Assembly: GCA_905233475.1 (NCBI GenBank) | Contig: CAJOEN010000016.1 | Span: 1 to 64,000 of the forward strand | From: an uncultured Bacteroidales bacterium | Lineage (GTDB): Bacteria; Bacteroidota; Bacteroidia; Bacteroidales; P3 | Length of the DNA stretch: 64,000 bases | Reading direction: 5' to 3' | Shown here: positions 16,901 to 24,527 of the stretch, one piece after another | Position numbering within the stretch: position 1 is the stretch's first letter | How the letters are laid out: each line of letters begins with the position of its first letter | Position numbers and translations under genes: made by a program | The notes under the pieces: model-generated | What the model saw: the letters and a program-made list of their open reading frames with translations, nothing else | What the model was told of the DNA's origin: nothing | The model's database searches: none

Positions 16901-18131
16901 TACAGCTATCTGCGTTGAAATACACTGTGGTTAAGTTACTATCGCCCGCAAAAGCACAATACTCTATGCTTTCCACTGCTCTGCCTATGGTTACCGAGGT
17001 AAGACCAGAGCAGCGAGAGAACGCATAATATCCAATGCTTGTAACGGAGTCAGGGATTGTTACCGAAGTCAATCCTCTACAGCCATTGAACGCAGAATTT
17101 CCAATACTTATAACGGAGTTGGGGATGGTTATCGAGGTCAAGCCAGTGCAACCGCTGAATGCATTATTTCCAATGCTTGTAACTGAGTTGGGAATGGTTA
17201 CAGATGTCAAGCGAGAGCAACCAGAAAACGCAGAATTTCCAATTCTATAAGCGGATAATATGTTAACCGAAATGAGGCCAGAACAGCCATAGAAAGCATA
17301 ATTTCCAACTGAGAGGCCTATCGTTGCCGAGGTGAGTCCAGTGCAGCCACAGAACACATATTCTCCAATGCTTGTAACGGAGTTGGGGATAGTTACCGAG
17401 GTCAAGCCCGTGCAGCCATAGAACGCATATTCTCCAATGCGTGTAACTGAGGTGTCTATAGTAACCGAGGTGAGGCTCCCGCATTTTTCGAACGCACTTT
17501 TTCTAATGCTTGTAACGGTGTTGGGAATTACAGCTTTGTGTATTTGTTTGTGTGCGGAACAAAGTGTTGTTTTTGAGGTATCCGAATAATAAAGGCTGTC
17601 GTAATAATAACCGTTTACACACAATGCACCCCAAGGGCTTCCTGTTGCAGAACCGTGATAGTTTATGTTAGGCATCAAATAAAAAGCATAAGTGCCGATT
17701 GTAGAAACTGAATTGGGGATGGTTACAGAGGTCAAGCGAGAGCAACCCGAGAACGCATAATTGCCAATTCTTGTAACAGAGTTGGGAATGGTTACAGATG
17801 TCAAGCGAGAGCAACCAGAGAACGCAGAATTGCCAATTCTTGTAACAGAGTTGGGAATGGTTATCGAGGTCAAGCCCGTGCAAGCATAGAAAGCAGTATC
17901 TCCGATGCTTGTAACGGAATAAGTTAGGCCATAATAAGTTACCGAGGAAGGAATTGTAACGCTATCAGAGTTTTGACTTTTGATGACACTCGTTACCGCC
18001 ACCCCATAAGGAGAAGCGTAGCTGGTAATAGTGTAATAAATTGTGTCGCCATTACTTACTTCGTAAAAGTCTTGCGCCCAAGCTGTAGAAAAACAAAGCA
18101 ATATAGCTATTATTAAGGGTATCTTTTTCAT
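13977..18131 (-). CDS. BspA-like leucine-rich-repeat surface protein with InlB B-repeats and T9SS sorting domain
   Basis: The 1,384 residues start with a signal peptide (MKKIPLIIAILLCFSTAWAQ). From about residue 45 to 890 there are many roughly 23-residue Treponema/BspA-type leucine-rich repeats of the form LTSVTIPNSVTSIGNYAFSG, broken by two longer loops. From about 893 to 1303 there are six repeats of about 68 residues of the divergent InlB B-repeat type (GSGRFAYLSQDT, then GYTFSRWSDGN). The end (from about 1312, LYPNPASDKV to the terminal KLVID) is a T9SS type A sorting domain, so the protein should be secreted across the outer membrane and held at the surface. The role is probably adhesion. 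It starts two bases after the small LRR gene, so the two are co-transcribed. Confidence 0.92.
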   Translation of the reverse strand: MKKIPLIIAILLCFSTAWAQDFYEVSNGDTIYYTITSYASPYGVAVTSVIKSQNSDSVTIPSSVTYYGLTYSVTSIGDTAFYACTGLTSITIPNSVTRIGNSAFSGCSRLTSVTIPNSVTRIGNYAFSGCSRLTSVTIPNSVSTIGTYAFYLMPNINYHGSATGSPWGALCVNGYYYDSLYYSDTSKTTLCSAHKQIHKAVIPNTVTSIRKSAFEKCGSLTSVTIDTSVTRIGEYAFYGCTGLTSVTIPNSVTSIGEYVFCGCTGLTSATIGLSVGNYAFYGCSGLISVNILSAYRIGNSAFSGCSRLTSVTIPNSVTSIGNNAFSGCTGLTSITIPNSVISIGNSAFNGCRGLTSVTIPDSVTSIGYYAFSRCSGLTSVTIGRAVESIEYCAFAGDSNLTTVYFNADSCIYSGSYNYNNNNGYHYVFDECGISTLIIGNNVKIIPSNAFRQCSTLTSVTIGNSVTSIGDYAFADCTGLTSVPIFSVTSIGDYAFIRCSGLTSATLSAYSIGKGAFADCSGLTSATILSAYIIGEYAFSGDTSLTSININSVRHIGNKAFYHCSSLTSVTIPNSAYSIGNCAFENCGSLSSVTIGNSVTSIGYSAFESCSSLTSVTIPNSVTSIGNFAFSDCSGLTSVTIGNHVRSIGNYAFSSCSGLTSVTIPNSVRKIGNNAFEYCGSLTSVTIGGAVDSMGESVFYNDRVDTLYYNATNLRYLGNYVAGHTFRNTLNRCTINTITIGNNVRKIPTVMFNDCSGPSRTNYTGTIAQWCNIDFNSYAANPISYSHNLYINNQLVTNLVIPNTVDTIKQRAFYGDTCITSVTIPNSVTSIENSAFSGCTGITSVTMRRRSTTIGNYAFSGVSTSIPVYVPCGALAWYRNQLSGFSNFIEIQYEYHLSSHDNVKGTVATVTAPTCNSSSWTICATPNYGYTFSHWSDGDTMNPRNITLTKDTNIIAFFTPIYYNVALSANDTNIGSVSGSGIFAYLSQDTLTATANTGYVFTRWNDGNTQNPRVITVVQDTIFTAYFAVEHNVIVHSNDSTKGSVSGSGRFANLSQDTLTATAETGYTFTRWNDGNKQNPRVITVTQDTIFTAYFAVAHNVVVHSDDSTKGSVSGSGIFGYLTQDTLTATANTGYVFSQWNDGNTSNPRIITVTQDTAFTAFFSPNYYNVTVLPNDTAMGTVSGSGRFAYLSKDTITATPNTGYIFSRWSDGNNQNTRIITVRQNITVTAIFYLDPNYYNVTVSSNDTAMGTVTGNGRFAYLSQDTITATANTGYTFSRWSDGNTQNPRSITVTQDTILIAFFTSNQGIAETENTSITLYPNPASDKVTLEGVGNEANIFIINAMGKVVRRLENAGGTLTFSVGDLPKGIYFVRVGNAVRKLVID

Positions 18132-18133
18132 AA

Positions 18134-18718
18134 TTATCTGTTTTGCGAATTAGTAACTTCTATTAATTCTTTAATGCGGTTTTTAGTTTCTTCATCAAGA
18201 TTTTCACAACCCTCAAATGGCTCTTTACCAAAATATTCAAATGTTGTTGCTGGGGGGAGAGTGATTGTTTTGAGCGTCATACAATTGCAGAAAGCGAAAT
18301 CACCGATACTTTTTACATTTGACAAGTCACCTACATCCATCAAGCCCCTGCAATCATAGAAGGTGTATGGTTCAACCGTTTTTACAGCACTAGGAAAGGA
18401 AAATTTTTGAAGAGATATGCAATGATAAAATGCATGACTGCCAATCTTTTCCACATTTTCTGTGCCTGTAATCTCCCGTAAAGAAATACAATTTGCAAAC
18501 GCACTTTCACCTATTTCACGTACATTTGCAGGGAGTTCTATCTTAGATAGATTGTGGCAACCATCGAAAGCATTTGCGTCAATAAATCTGCATCTTTCAT
18601 CAATTTTTAGTTGAACGATTGATTGGTTCAAGCATTTTTCCAGATGCTTAAAATCTGGGCTGTAATAACAACCTTCATAAATCTCGCCCATCGGAGGAGT
18701 GTTTAGTTTTACTTTCAT
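18134..18718 (-). CDS. Small BspA-type leucine-rich-repeat protein
   Basis: ATG 18718 gives 194 residues (MKVKLNTPPMGE). A longer reading from 18805 runs through a non-coding-like leader. About six BspA-type repeats are present (INDANAFDGCHNLSKIELP-like units, GSHAFYHCISLQKFSFP). There is no signal peptide and no sorting domain, so unlike its neighbour it is probably cytoplasmic or exported by another route. It ends two bases before the start of the large adhesin. It could be a detached N-terminal relative of it, or a partner. Confidence 0.72.
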   Translation of the reverse strand: MKVKLNTPPMGEIYEGCYYSPDFKHLEKCLNQSIVQLKIDERCRFIDANAFDGCHNLSKIELPANVREIGESAFANCISLREITGTENVEKIGSHAFYHCISLQKFSFPSAVKTVEPYTFYDCRGLMDVGDLSNVKSIGDFAFCNCMTLKTITLPPATTFEYFGKEPFEGCENLDEETKNRIKELIEVTNSQNR

Positions 18719-18790
18719 ATTGTGTTTTTTGTTTGGTGACGATACCCTGCCACCGCAATTTTTTTTAATTTCTAAAATACACAATAAAAA

Positions 18791-18880
18791 TAACGTGGGT
18801 ATCAAGTCCTTTGCTTATCCCACTTGTAAGGCTCTAGCACTGCCATCAGGTCAAGGATAAGCAATGCCGAAGCCCACGTG
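18791..18880. other. Long-stem palindromic element, possible structured RNA or mobile-element end
   Basis: ACGTGGG (18793-18799) pairs with CCCACGT (18873-18879), and inside it TTGCTTATCC (18811-18820) pairs perfectly with GGATAAGCAA (18855-18864). The inner loop can form a further GGC/GCC pairing. A separate small hairpin CCGTA-AA-TACGG follows at 18897-18908. It lies upstream of the LRR gene at 18718, where it could sit in a 5' leader. No known RNA family is matched with confidence. The rest of 18719-19132 shows no gene. Confidence 0.35.
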
Positions 18881-19132
18881 TACGTATAAAGTCATCCGTA
18901 AATACGGAAACAGTTATACACACCATGGACATCAAACCATTGCTTTATCGTGTGACCCAATACGAACGTGCTAGATTCTACAAGTCGCGGATAAAACGTC
19001 AGTTCAACGTCTTTTCATTATGTCTATCCCCCTCCCTAACCCTCTGGCAAATAGCACATTATTGCACAAATGCCAGCATCGGCCTCGGCAGAAAGACGTT
19101 GCAAATATAAGATTTTTTTTGGAAATAAAATG

Positions 19133-19318
19133 TTATTTATGTCTCTTCAACACTTGCCATCGTCCACCTTTTTCTGGGCCTATATGGCGCAAATAGCCAA
19201 GTTCTTGCAGTGTGGAAAGGTCACGTTTAATGGTTCTAATATGTACTCTTAAAAATAACGAGAGTGTCTCTGCATTTTCAGTGACATCAGTTATATACGT
19301 ACTTCTGCCAGATACCAA
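19133..19318 (-). pseudogene. Winged-helix C-terminal fragment, probably of an AlbA_2/RecG-like ATP-binding protein
   Basis: A 61-codon open frame reads as a helix-turn-helix with wing (LSLFLRVHIRTIKRDLSTLQ, then ELGYLRHIGPEKGGRW). This is the usual final domain of AlbA_2-containing putative transcriptional regulators. Nothing upstream in any frame encodes the AlbA_2 part, so it looks like the remaining tail of a decayed gene. Small intact regulators of this size would be unusual. Confidence 0.45.
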
Positions 19319-19357
19319 TAATTCAAAATTTGGTTCCTGAGCTCTGCAAAATACGCT

Positions 19358-19948
19358 TTAATTGGTGAATACCGCGCGTAGTGTAAGCATTATAATGCCA
19401 ATATCCCCCATAAAACTGTGATTGTTTACATACTGCAGATTGATACGCAGTTTGTCGGGCATCACTGTTTCGATATAGAAGCATTCGGGGTCGTCGGCAG
19501 TGGCGAGGAGCTCGTTTTCGTTGCGGTAACGTATTGAAGCCTCGTCGGTTATGCCCGGACGGACATCAAGTACGTGCAATTGCTCGGGGGTGTACATATC
19601 CACATACTTACGCACTTCGGGACGCGGCCCCACAAGGCTCATATCGCCTTTGAGCACGTTGATAAGCTGGGGAAGCTCGTCGAGTTTGTACTTACGTATG
19701 AAATAACCGGAACGTGTTATGCGCGGGTCGTGTCCGCCCACGGTGATTAGTCCCGCCTTGTCGGCGTCGGTGCGCATGGAACGGAATTTGATTAGTCTGA
19801 AATCGCGGTTGCCACGACCGACACGCAACTGCCTGTAAAACACGCTACCACGCGAATCCAGGCTTATCCATACGGCAAGGACAAGAAACAGCGGCGACAG
19901 CAATAGCAGTCCCCAAAAACTGAAAAATATGTCGAAAATACGCTTCAA
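19358..19948 (-). CDS. Polyprenol-phosphate sugar-1-phosphate transferase (PglC/WbaP type), first copy
   Basis: It transfers a sugar 1-phosphate from a UDP-sugar to undecaprenyl phosphate at the inner membrane, the first committed step in building a lipid-linked glycan. The 196 residues have one N-terminal membrane helix (about residues 6-28), then FRSMRTDAD, the catalytic Asp-Glu in KLDELPQ, and GPRPE. Length matches the monotopic PglC core. The start is TTG 19948, supported by the family start (KRIFDI); no in-frame ATG fits. It is the last gene of the distal module, 50 bases after the DegT gene. Confidence 0.9.
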   Translation of the reverse strand: MKRIFDIFFSFWGLLLLSPLFLVLAVWISLDSRGSVFYRQLRVGRGNRDFRLIKFRSMRTDADKAGLITVGGHDPRITRSGYFIRKYKLDELPQLINVLKGDMSLVGPRPEVRKYVDMYTPEQLHVLDVRPGITDEASIRYRNENELLATADDPECFYIETVMPDKLRINLQYVNNHSFMGDIGIIMLTLRAVFTN

Positions 19949-19998
19949 TTTAATTAGTAATTAGTAGTTAGTAATTTATAATTTTCGATTAAACATTT

Positions 19999-21192
19999 TC
20001 AACTACAAATCTCCGCAAGGTTCTGGGCTACGAAACTGGCTTGGTCGTCGGTGAGGAGGGTGTGTAACGGCAGGGTTAATTCGTTGGAATACAGATTGTA
20101 AGCATTTGGATAGTTGGCTATGTCGAAGCCGAGGTTGCGGTAGGCAGTCATCATGGGCAAGGGTTTGTAGTGTACGTTGGTGGCAATGCCGCGCTCGGCC
20201 ATGCGCGTGATGGCGGCGTTGCGCTGTTGCTCGTCTTTGCCAAGCAGTCGGGTAAGGTACAGATGTCCGCTCGACGACGAGGTGCCGGTATAGTGATTAA
20301 GTACATGTATGTCAGAGTTTTCCAAAATATCGTTGTAGATACCTATTATCTCCCTGCGACGTTGCAGCAGTTGCGGATAACGCTCCAGCTGCGCCAGTCC
20401 TATGGCGGCCATTATGTCGGTCATATTGCACTTGTAGGCAGGATAAACGATGTCGTACTCCCAGGCTCCGAGCTGTGTCTTGGCAAAGGCGTCCTTGCTC
20501 TGTCCGTGCAACGAATATAGCATAAAATGCTTGTAGAGCCATTCGTTGTCGATGCCGGGGATGTCGCGCCACGTGAGCGCTCCGCCTTCGGCGGTGGTGA
20601 GGTTTTTCACAGCGTGGAACGAGAATGACGTGAAGTCGGCTATCTCGCCGCACATCCTTCCCTCGCGACTTGCGCCGAAGGCGTGGGCGGCGTCGGCAAG
20701 GACGATAACCCTGCCAAAGGCCTCCTGCAAGGCGTTGGCCGGACGGAAGAGCTGCCGTTTGGTCTCCACGGCGGCAAACACACGACGGTAGTCGCACACA
20801 ATGCCTGCCAGATCCACTGGCATCACTACCTTGGTGCGAGGGGTGATGGCCTGTTCCAGCTTTTCGTAGTCCATCTCGAAACTGTCGGACTGGGTGTCCA
20901 CAAGGATTGGCTTGGCTCCCGCATGGCATATCACGCTGGCCGTAGCTGTGTAGGTGTAGGCCGTGGTGATGACCTCGTCGCCTTCGCCAACGCCCAATAT
21001 ACGCAGTATCAGCTCCATACATGCAGTGGCGGAGTTCAGGCACACGGCTTTGGAGGTGTGGCACAGGGCGGCTATCCTCTGCTCGAACTCTTTGGTGCGC
21101 GAGCCGGTGGTTATCCATCCCGAACGCAGAACTTCGGCAACGGCATTTATCTCATTTTCAGTAATATCCGGAGGTGAAAAAGGTATTTTCAT
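19999..21192 (-). CDS. DegT/DnrJ/EryC1-family aminotransferase, first copy
   Basis: A PLP-dependent sugar aminotransferase of 397 residues, which would convert a nucleotide-linked 4-keto sugar to an amino sugar for the glycan. Landmarks are the N-terminal MKIPFSPPDITENEI, the GSRTKEFE substrate loop, ADAAHAFGA near residue 168, the PLP-binding Lys in HAVKNLTTAEGGAL, and NVHYKPLP near the end. The sugar dehydratase that would supply its substrate is not in the window. A 25-codon copy of its start lies at 29684-29758. It is followed by the sugar-phosphate transferase. Confidence 0.9.
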   Translation of the reverse strand: MKIPFSPPDITENEINAVAEVLRSGWITTGSRTKEFEQRIAALCHTSKAVCLNSATACMELILRILGVGEGDEVITTAYTYTATASVICHAGAKPILVDTQSDSFEMDYEKLEQAITPRTKVVMPVDLAGIVCDYRRVFAAVETKRQLFRPANALQEAFGRVIVLADAAHAFGASREGRMCGEIADFTSFSFHAVKNLTTAEGGALTWRDIPGIDNEWLYKHFMLYSLHGQSKDAFAKTQLGAWEYDIVYPAYKCNMTDIMAAIGLAQLERYPQLLQRRREIIGIYNDILENSDIHVLNHYTGTSSSSGHLYLTRLLGKDEQQRNAAITRMAERGIATNVHYKPLPMMTAYRNLGFDIANYPNAYNLYSNELTLPLHTLLTDDQASFVAQNLAEICS

Positions 21193-21253
21193 AAAGTTTC
21201 GTATTTCTATAAAAGTTGGATGTTTTGAAGTCCCCTTATCTTTTCAATAACAT

Positions 21254-22405
21254 TTATAAAAGATAATCTTCAATCTTTTCAAGGAATCGTAAGATTGGAG
21301 TGACGTCCGCGACATCTGTCGGAAGGTTTAGTATCTGGTTGGAATATTTTGTTGCAACAGGAAAGTCACATTCACGGAAATTCCATTGCTCGAATTGTTT
21401 GCGAACTGGATGTATAGGACTGCAGAACCATTCACCAAGCGGCACCTTGCATTTTTCCGCAATTCTCATAACCTCGTTGCGTTCCTTTACAAGAAACGGG
21501 TATTTGAGGAAAGAGTGGTCATTGAATAAATTTTTTGGTACAAATGTCTTTTCTTTTTTCTCAAGGTAGTTGCTATATGTTTCTGCATTCTTTTTCCTGC
21601 GAACAAGCATTTCGTCCAAAGCGGAAATATTGTATATTCCTTTTTTTATCTGGACGCTTGAAATGCTTTTGAAATAATGAGGTGGCATTTGCGCGCTTTC
21701 TATTTCGGTGCCGGAAGATGAGCCCTGAACTAATTTGTGCTTGCTCAGCCATCGGTACAGCTTTACCATCTGCCAGTATCTGTTGTCGGTCAGAACTTTC
21801 TCTCGCACAAAATATAGTACAGACAGCGAAAATTTGTCTTTGGCAGTTGAGGGTTCTAAATTAGTGTTTACTTTTTCTAATTTTGTTTTCAGTTCCTTAT
21901 CGGTAACAAGAGCAAAACCTCCTATGCCGGTGCTGAAAGGTTTGTTCCATTGCGTTGAGTAAAAAGCTGCATCACAATAACTACCATTGGGCTTTCCTTT
22001 GTAGGTGCCGCCAAAGCCGTGTGTGCAGTCCTCTATGGTTTTGATTTTATACTTTTGTGCTATCTCTACAATCCTTTCCACGTTTGATGAAAGTCCGAAT
22101 GTGTTCTGACATATTATGACCTTTGTCTTGTCTGTGATTTTTGATTCAAGTTGCGTTAAATCAATGTTGTATGTTTGTGCGTCGATGTCAATATAAACAG
22201 GATTGGCACCTAGGTATTTTATAGCATTTGGCACTACCACGCAGGTGAACGCCGGCAAGACAATTTCATCGCCTTTGTGTACATCCATTGCCTTCAGTAT
22301 TGCATACAATGCGACACGACCTTTCCAGTAAAGGAAAATATCGTCGGCAGCTGCGTTCAAGTATCTCGCAATTTCAGCCTTGTATTTCAGTTCAGTGGTA
22401 TTCAT
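21254..22405 (-). CDS. DegT/DnrJ/EryC1-like PLP protein, second
   Basis: 383 residues of the same fold family but clearly divergent from the gene next to it: VLPAFTCVVVPNAIKYLG near residue 50, TIEDCTHGFGG near 126, and the PLP Lys in STQWNKPFSTGIGGF near 160. It may be a sugar aminotransferase or a perosamine-like synthase; substrate unknown. The start ATGA overlaps the stop of the upstream GT2 gene by four bases, which indicates coupled translation. A 61-base gap separates it from the next DegT gene. Confidence 0.85.
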   Translation of the reverse strand: MNTTELKYKAEIARYLNAAADDIFLYWKGRVALYAILKAMDVHKGDEIVLPAFTCVVVPNAIKYLGANPVYIDIDAQTYNIDLTQLESKITDKTKVIICQNTFGLSSNVERIVEIAQKYKIKTIEDCTHGFGGTYKGKPNGSYCDAAFYSTQWNKPFSTGIGGFALVTDKELKTKLEKVNTNLEPSTAKDKFSLSVLYFVREKVLTDNRYWQMVKLYRWLSKHKLVQGSSSGTEIESAQMPPHYFKSISSVQIKKGIYNISALDEMLVRRKKNAETYSNYLEKKEKTFVPKNLFNDHSFLKYPFLVKERNEVMRIAEKCKVPLGEWFCSPIHPVRKQFEQWNFRECDFPVATKYSNQILNLPTDVADVTPILRFLEKIEDYLL

Positions 22406-23394
22406 TTCTTCTTTACAGATTTAAATATACCTACAAACGAGCCTGTAGCGTAAGAAAAATGTAATACTGCAAAAGACCAGAATAAGTATATGAAATTGAG
22501 TTTTTTTGTTATAGAATATTTTGTGCATATTATGCATAGGACAAGCAAATAGCAAAACAGCGATGCTCCCGAAATCAATCCCAAAGGCCACCATAATGGA
22601 GTAAATGCGATGGGCAAGATAAGCGACAGAATAAATATCAGCGGAACGAAATGTCTTGGCGAAAGGGAGGAGAAGTTCCTTGTTATCTTGATTGTGAGTA
22701 TGTTCCAAAGTCCGTTGCCGTAGTTGTTACGTGCTATGTCGCCGAATGTTTCCCGGGCATAATATGTACATAGCACATCGGGGATAAGGTATATTTTCCC
22801 GCCCGCCGCCTTTATGCGTTTGTTTAGTTCAATATCTTGGTTGCGAGTGAGTTCCGTGTTATAGTATCCGAATCGGTCGAATACATCGCGACGATAACAC
22901 CCGAAAGGTACGGTATCGGTTTCTGTGATTTTTTCTACACCGGTGCGGAAAGACGAATTCCCCACTCCGAAAGGACTGCTTAGTACCTCCTTGATGGCCA
23001 ATGTTTTGGGCGTTTTGTTCAGTACATCGGTATGGCATACACAGCCGACATTGTCCGCATTGAGTTCAAGCAGTTTCTTCGATAATGTTGATATGTAATT
23101 TATTGAATATGAAGAATGTGCGTCAAGGCGTATTATTATGTCTCCGGAAGCGTTCTTTATGCCTTCGTTCAGTGCGTATGGAACAAAAAGTTTGGGGTTG
23201 TCGATAAGATGGATGTTTTGATGGTGCGAACTATATTCCGCAATGATTTTTCTTGTATTGTCGGTACTCATTCCATCAACGAAGATAAACTCAACAGCTT
23301 CTTTACTATAGTCTTGCTGTAATATGGAAATTATGCATTTCTCTATGTGTTTTTCTTCGTTCCTGCAGGGTATTATTACTGATATTTTTTCCAT
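22402..23394 (-). CDS. GT2 glycosyltransferase with C-terminal membrane segments
   Basis: ATG 23394 gives 330 residues; a TTG six bases earlier would overlap the previous stop. The N-terminal GT-A domain reads KISVIIPCRNEEKHIEKC, FVDGMSTDNT, then DAHSSY near residue 116 as the DxH/DxD metal site, and GCYRRDVFD. Two or three hydrophobic segments follow from about 245 to the end, as in ExoA-like succinoglycan transferases that sit on the inner membrane. It probably adds a sugar to the growing lipid-linked unit. Confidence 0.88.
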   Translation of the reverse strand: MEKISVIIPCRNEEKHIEKCIISILQQDYSKEAVEFIFVDGMSTDNTRKIIAEYSSHHQNIHLIDNPKLFVPYALNEGIKNASGDIIIRLDAHSSYSINYISTLSKKLLELNADNVGCVCHTDVLNKTPKTLAIKEVLSSPFGVGNSSFRTGVEKITETDTVPFGCYRRDVFDRFGYYNTELTRNQDIELNKRIKAAGGKIYLIPDVLCTYYARETFGDIARNNYGNGLWNILTIKITRNFSSLSPRHFVPLIFILSLILPIAFTPLWWPLGLISGASLFCYLLVLCIICTKYSITKKLNFIYLFWSFAVLHFSYATGSFVGIFKSVKKK

Positions 23395-23396
23395 GG

Positions 23397-24527
23397 TCAA
23401 ATATTAAAGGTCCATCTTAAGGCAATGTTGTTCCATCTGAAATCTTCGAATGGGAATGCCGTTATATTTTGAGATAGTTGTGTCCTGTTTCGAAAAGCGA
23501 GGTCTATTTTGTCCGAAATATCATTGATTTCGTAAGGATTGGCTTCTTCGCCAGTTTTTGCGCTGGAAAACATATTGGAAGCGCCTTGTCCTTTTGTGTA
23601 TATTATTGGAAGTCCCTGTGTTAGCGCCTCAATATATACTAATCCAAATGTTTCGGAATATGATACCATTGCAAAAACGGAATTTTTTCTGTATTCTTGT
23701 ATCAGTTTGGTTTTGTCGTATATGGGGCCAAGGTATTTTATCCATGAGGAATGTTCTTCTACCGTCTTCAAAACTTCCCGTTCCTGATTTCCGCCGCCGC
23801 CAATCAGATTTAATGTCAGGCCGGGATGTCTTTTTTTAGCTATTTTGCATGCTTTTATTAGGTTAAGTACATTTTTGTTTTTATTGAAAGAGCCGACATA
23901 TAGAATGGAATCCTTGATATACGTATTGTTTTCAAGGCATTTGTTGTCGAGCCATATATTATCAACGCCATTTGTTATTACCTCCCCCTTGTCCATTATT
24001 ATATTTTTCACTGGTTCCATTGCTCGGCACTCCAGTGTCTTTGTCCTCAGTACAGATGTGATAAAGATGATTTTCCTTGCATTTGTTATTATTTCACGGC
24101 CAAGTTTGTGGAGGTGAAACATTTTTTTCATATACAGATTTGCGTCTGTCGCACGTACGGCAACTATATATGGTATATGCTTTTCCTTGTATAATTTAAG
24201 AGCGGTGGCGCCTTCAGAAAACAATGTGGAGGCAATGCACAAGTCAATTTTCCCCAAGTCAATGGTTTCTGCAAGAATATTGTATTTCGTATTGGTTTTG
24301 TATGGAAACCAATACTTATACAATAGAGTATTTATTGCAGGTGTCGCTATATGTACATTGTATTTGGGTTTGTAGTATGTGCTTGTAATATCGCGTCCGG
24401 AATAGTTCTTGCGTTTAAGCGAAAAAACCTCAAGTTTGATATTCTCATTGGTTTCGCACATTGCCTGGCACAAGTTGTGATGTACTCGTGAACCTACATA
24501 GTCCTCTGATAGATACATTATATTCAT
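23397..24527 (-). CDS. GT4-family glycosyltransferase
   Basis: 376 residues with the GT-B fold of the GT1/GT4 group. The C-terminal half carries SILYVGSFNKNKN near residue 215, LNLIGGGG near 245, and the nucleotide-sugar-binding ExxxE-like motif in SYSETFGLVYIEALTQGLPI near 305. The acceptor-binding N-terminal half is divergent, as expected for a capsule or O-antigen enzyme. ATGA overlaps the flippase stop, and the gene is AT-richer than the housekeeping genes around the locus. Confidence 0.87.
   Translation of the reverse strand: MNIMYLSEDYVGSRVHHNLCQAMCETNENIKLEVFSLKRKNYSGRDITSTYYKPKYNVHIATPAINTLLYKYWFPYKTNTKYNILAETIDLGKIDLCIASTLFSEGATALKLYKEKHIPYIVAVRATDANLYMKKMFHLHKLGREIITNARKIIFITSVLRTKTLECRAMEPVKNIIMDKGEVITNGVDNIWLDNKCLENNTYIKDSILYVGSFNKNKNVLNLIKACKIAKKRHPGLTLNLIGGGGNQEREVLKTVEEHSSWIKYLGPIYDKTKLIQEYRKNSVFAMVSYSETFGLVYIEALTQGLPIIYTKGQGASNMFSSAKTGEEANPYEINDISDKIDLAFRNRTQLSQNITAFPFEDFRWNNIALRWTFNI

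Noticed and set aside
15650-17900. Possible CRISPR-like repeats in the 15.6-17.9 kb region
   Set aside because: These are the coding repeats of the BspA-type LRRs, about 69 bases long and in frame throughout.
18791-18880. Signal-recognition-particle RNA
   Set aside because: CAGGTC followed by AGCA and GCC looked like the SRP core, but the GGAA tetraloop is absent and the strongest stem runs through the would-be loop.
18791-18880. Integron attC site
   Set aside because: The ends do not fit the RYYYAAC/GTTRRRY core pair, and no integrase or cassette array is present.
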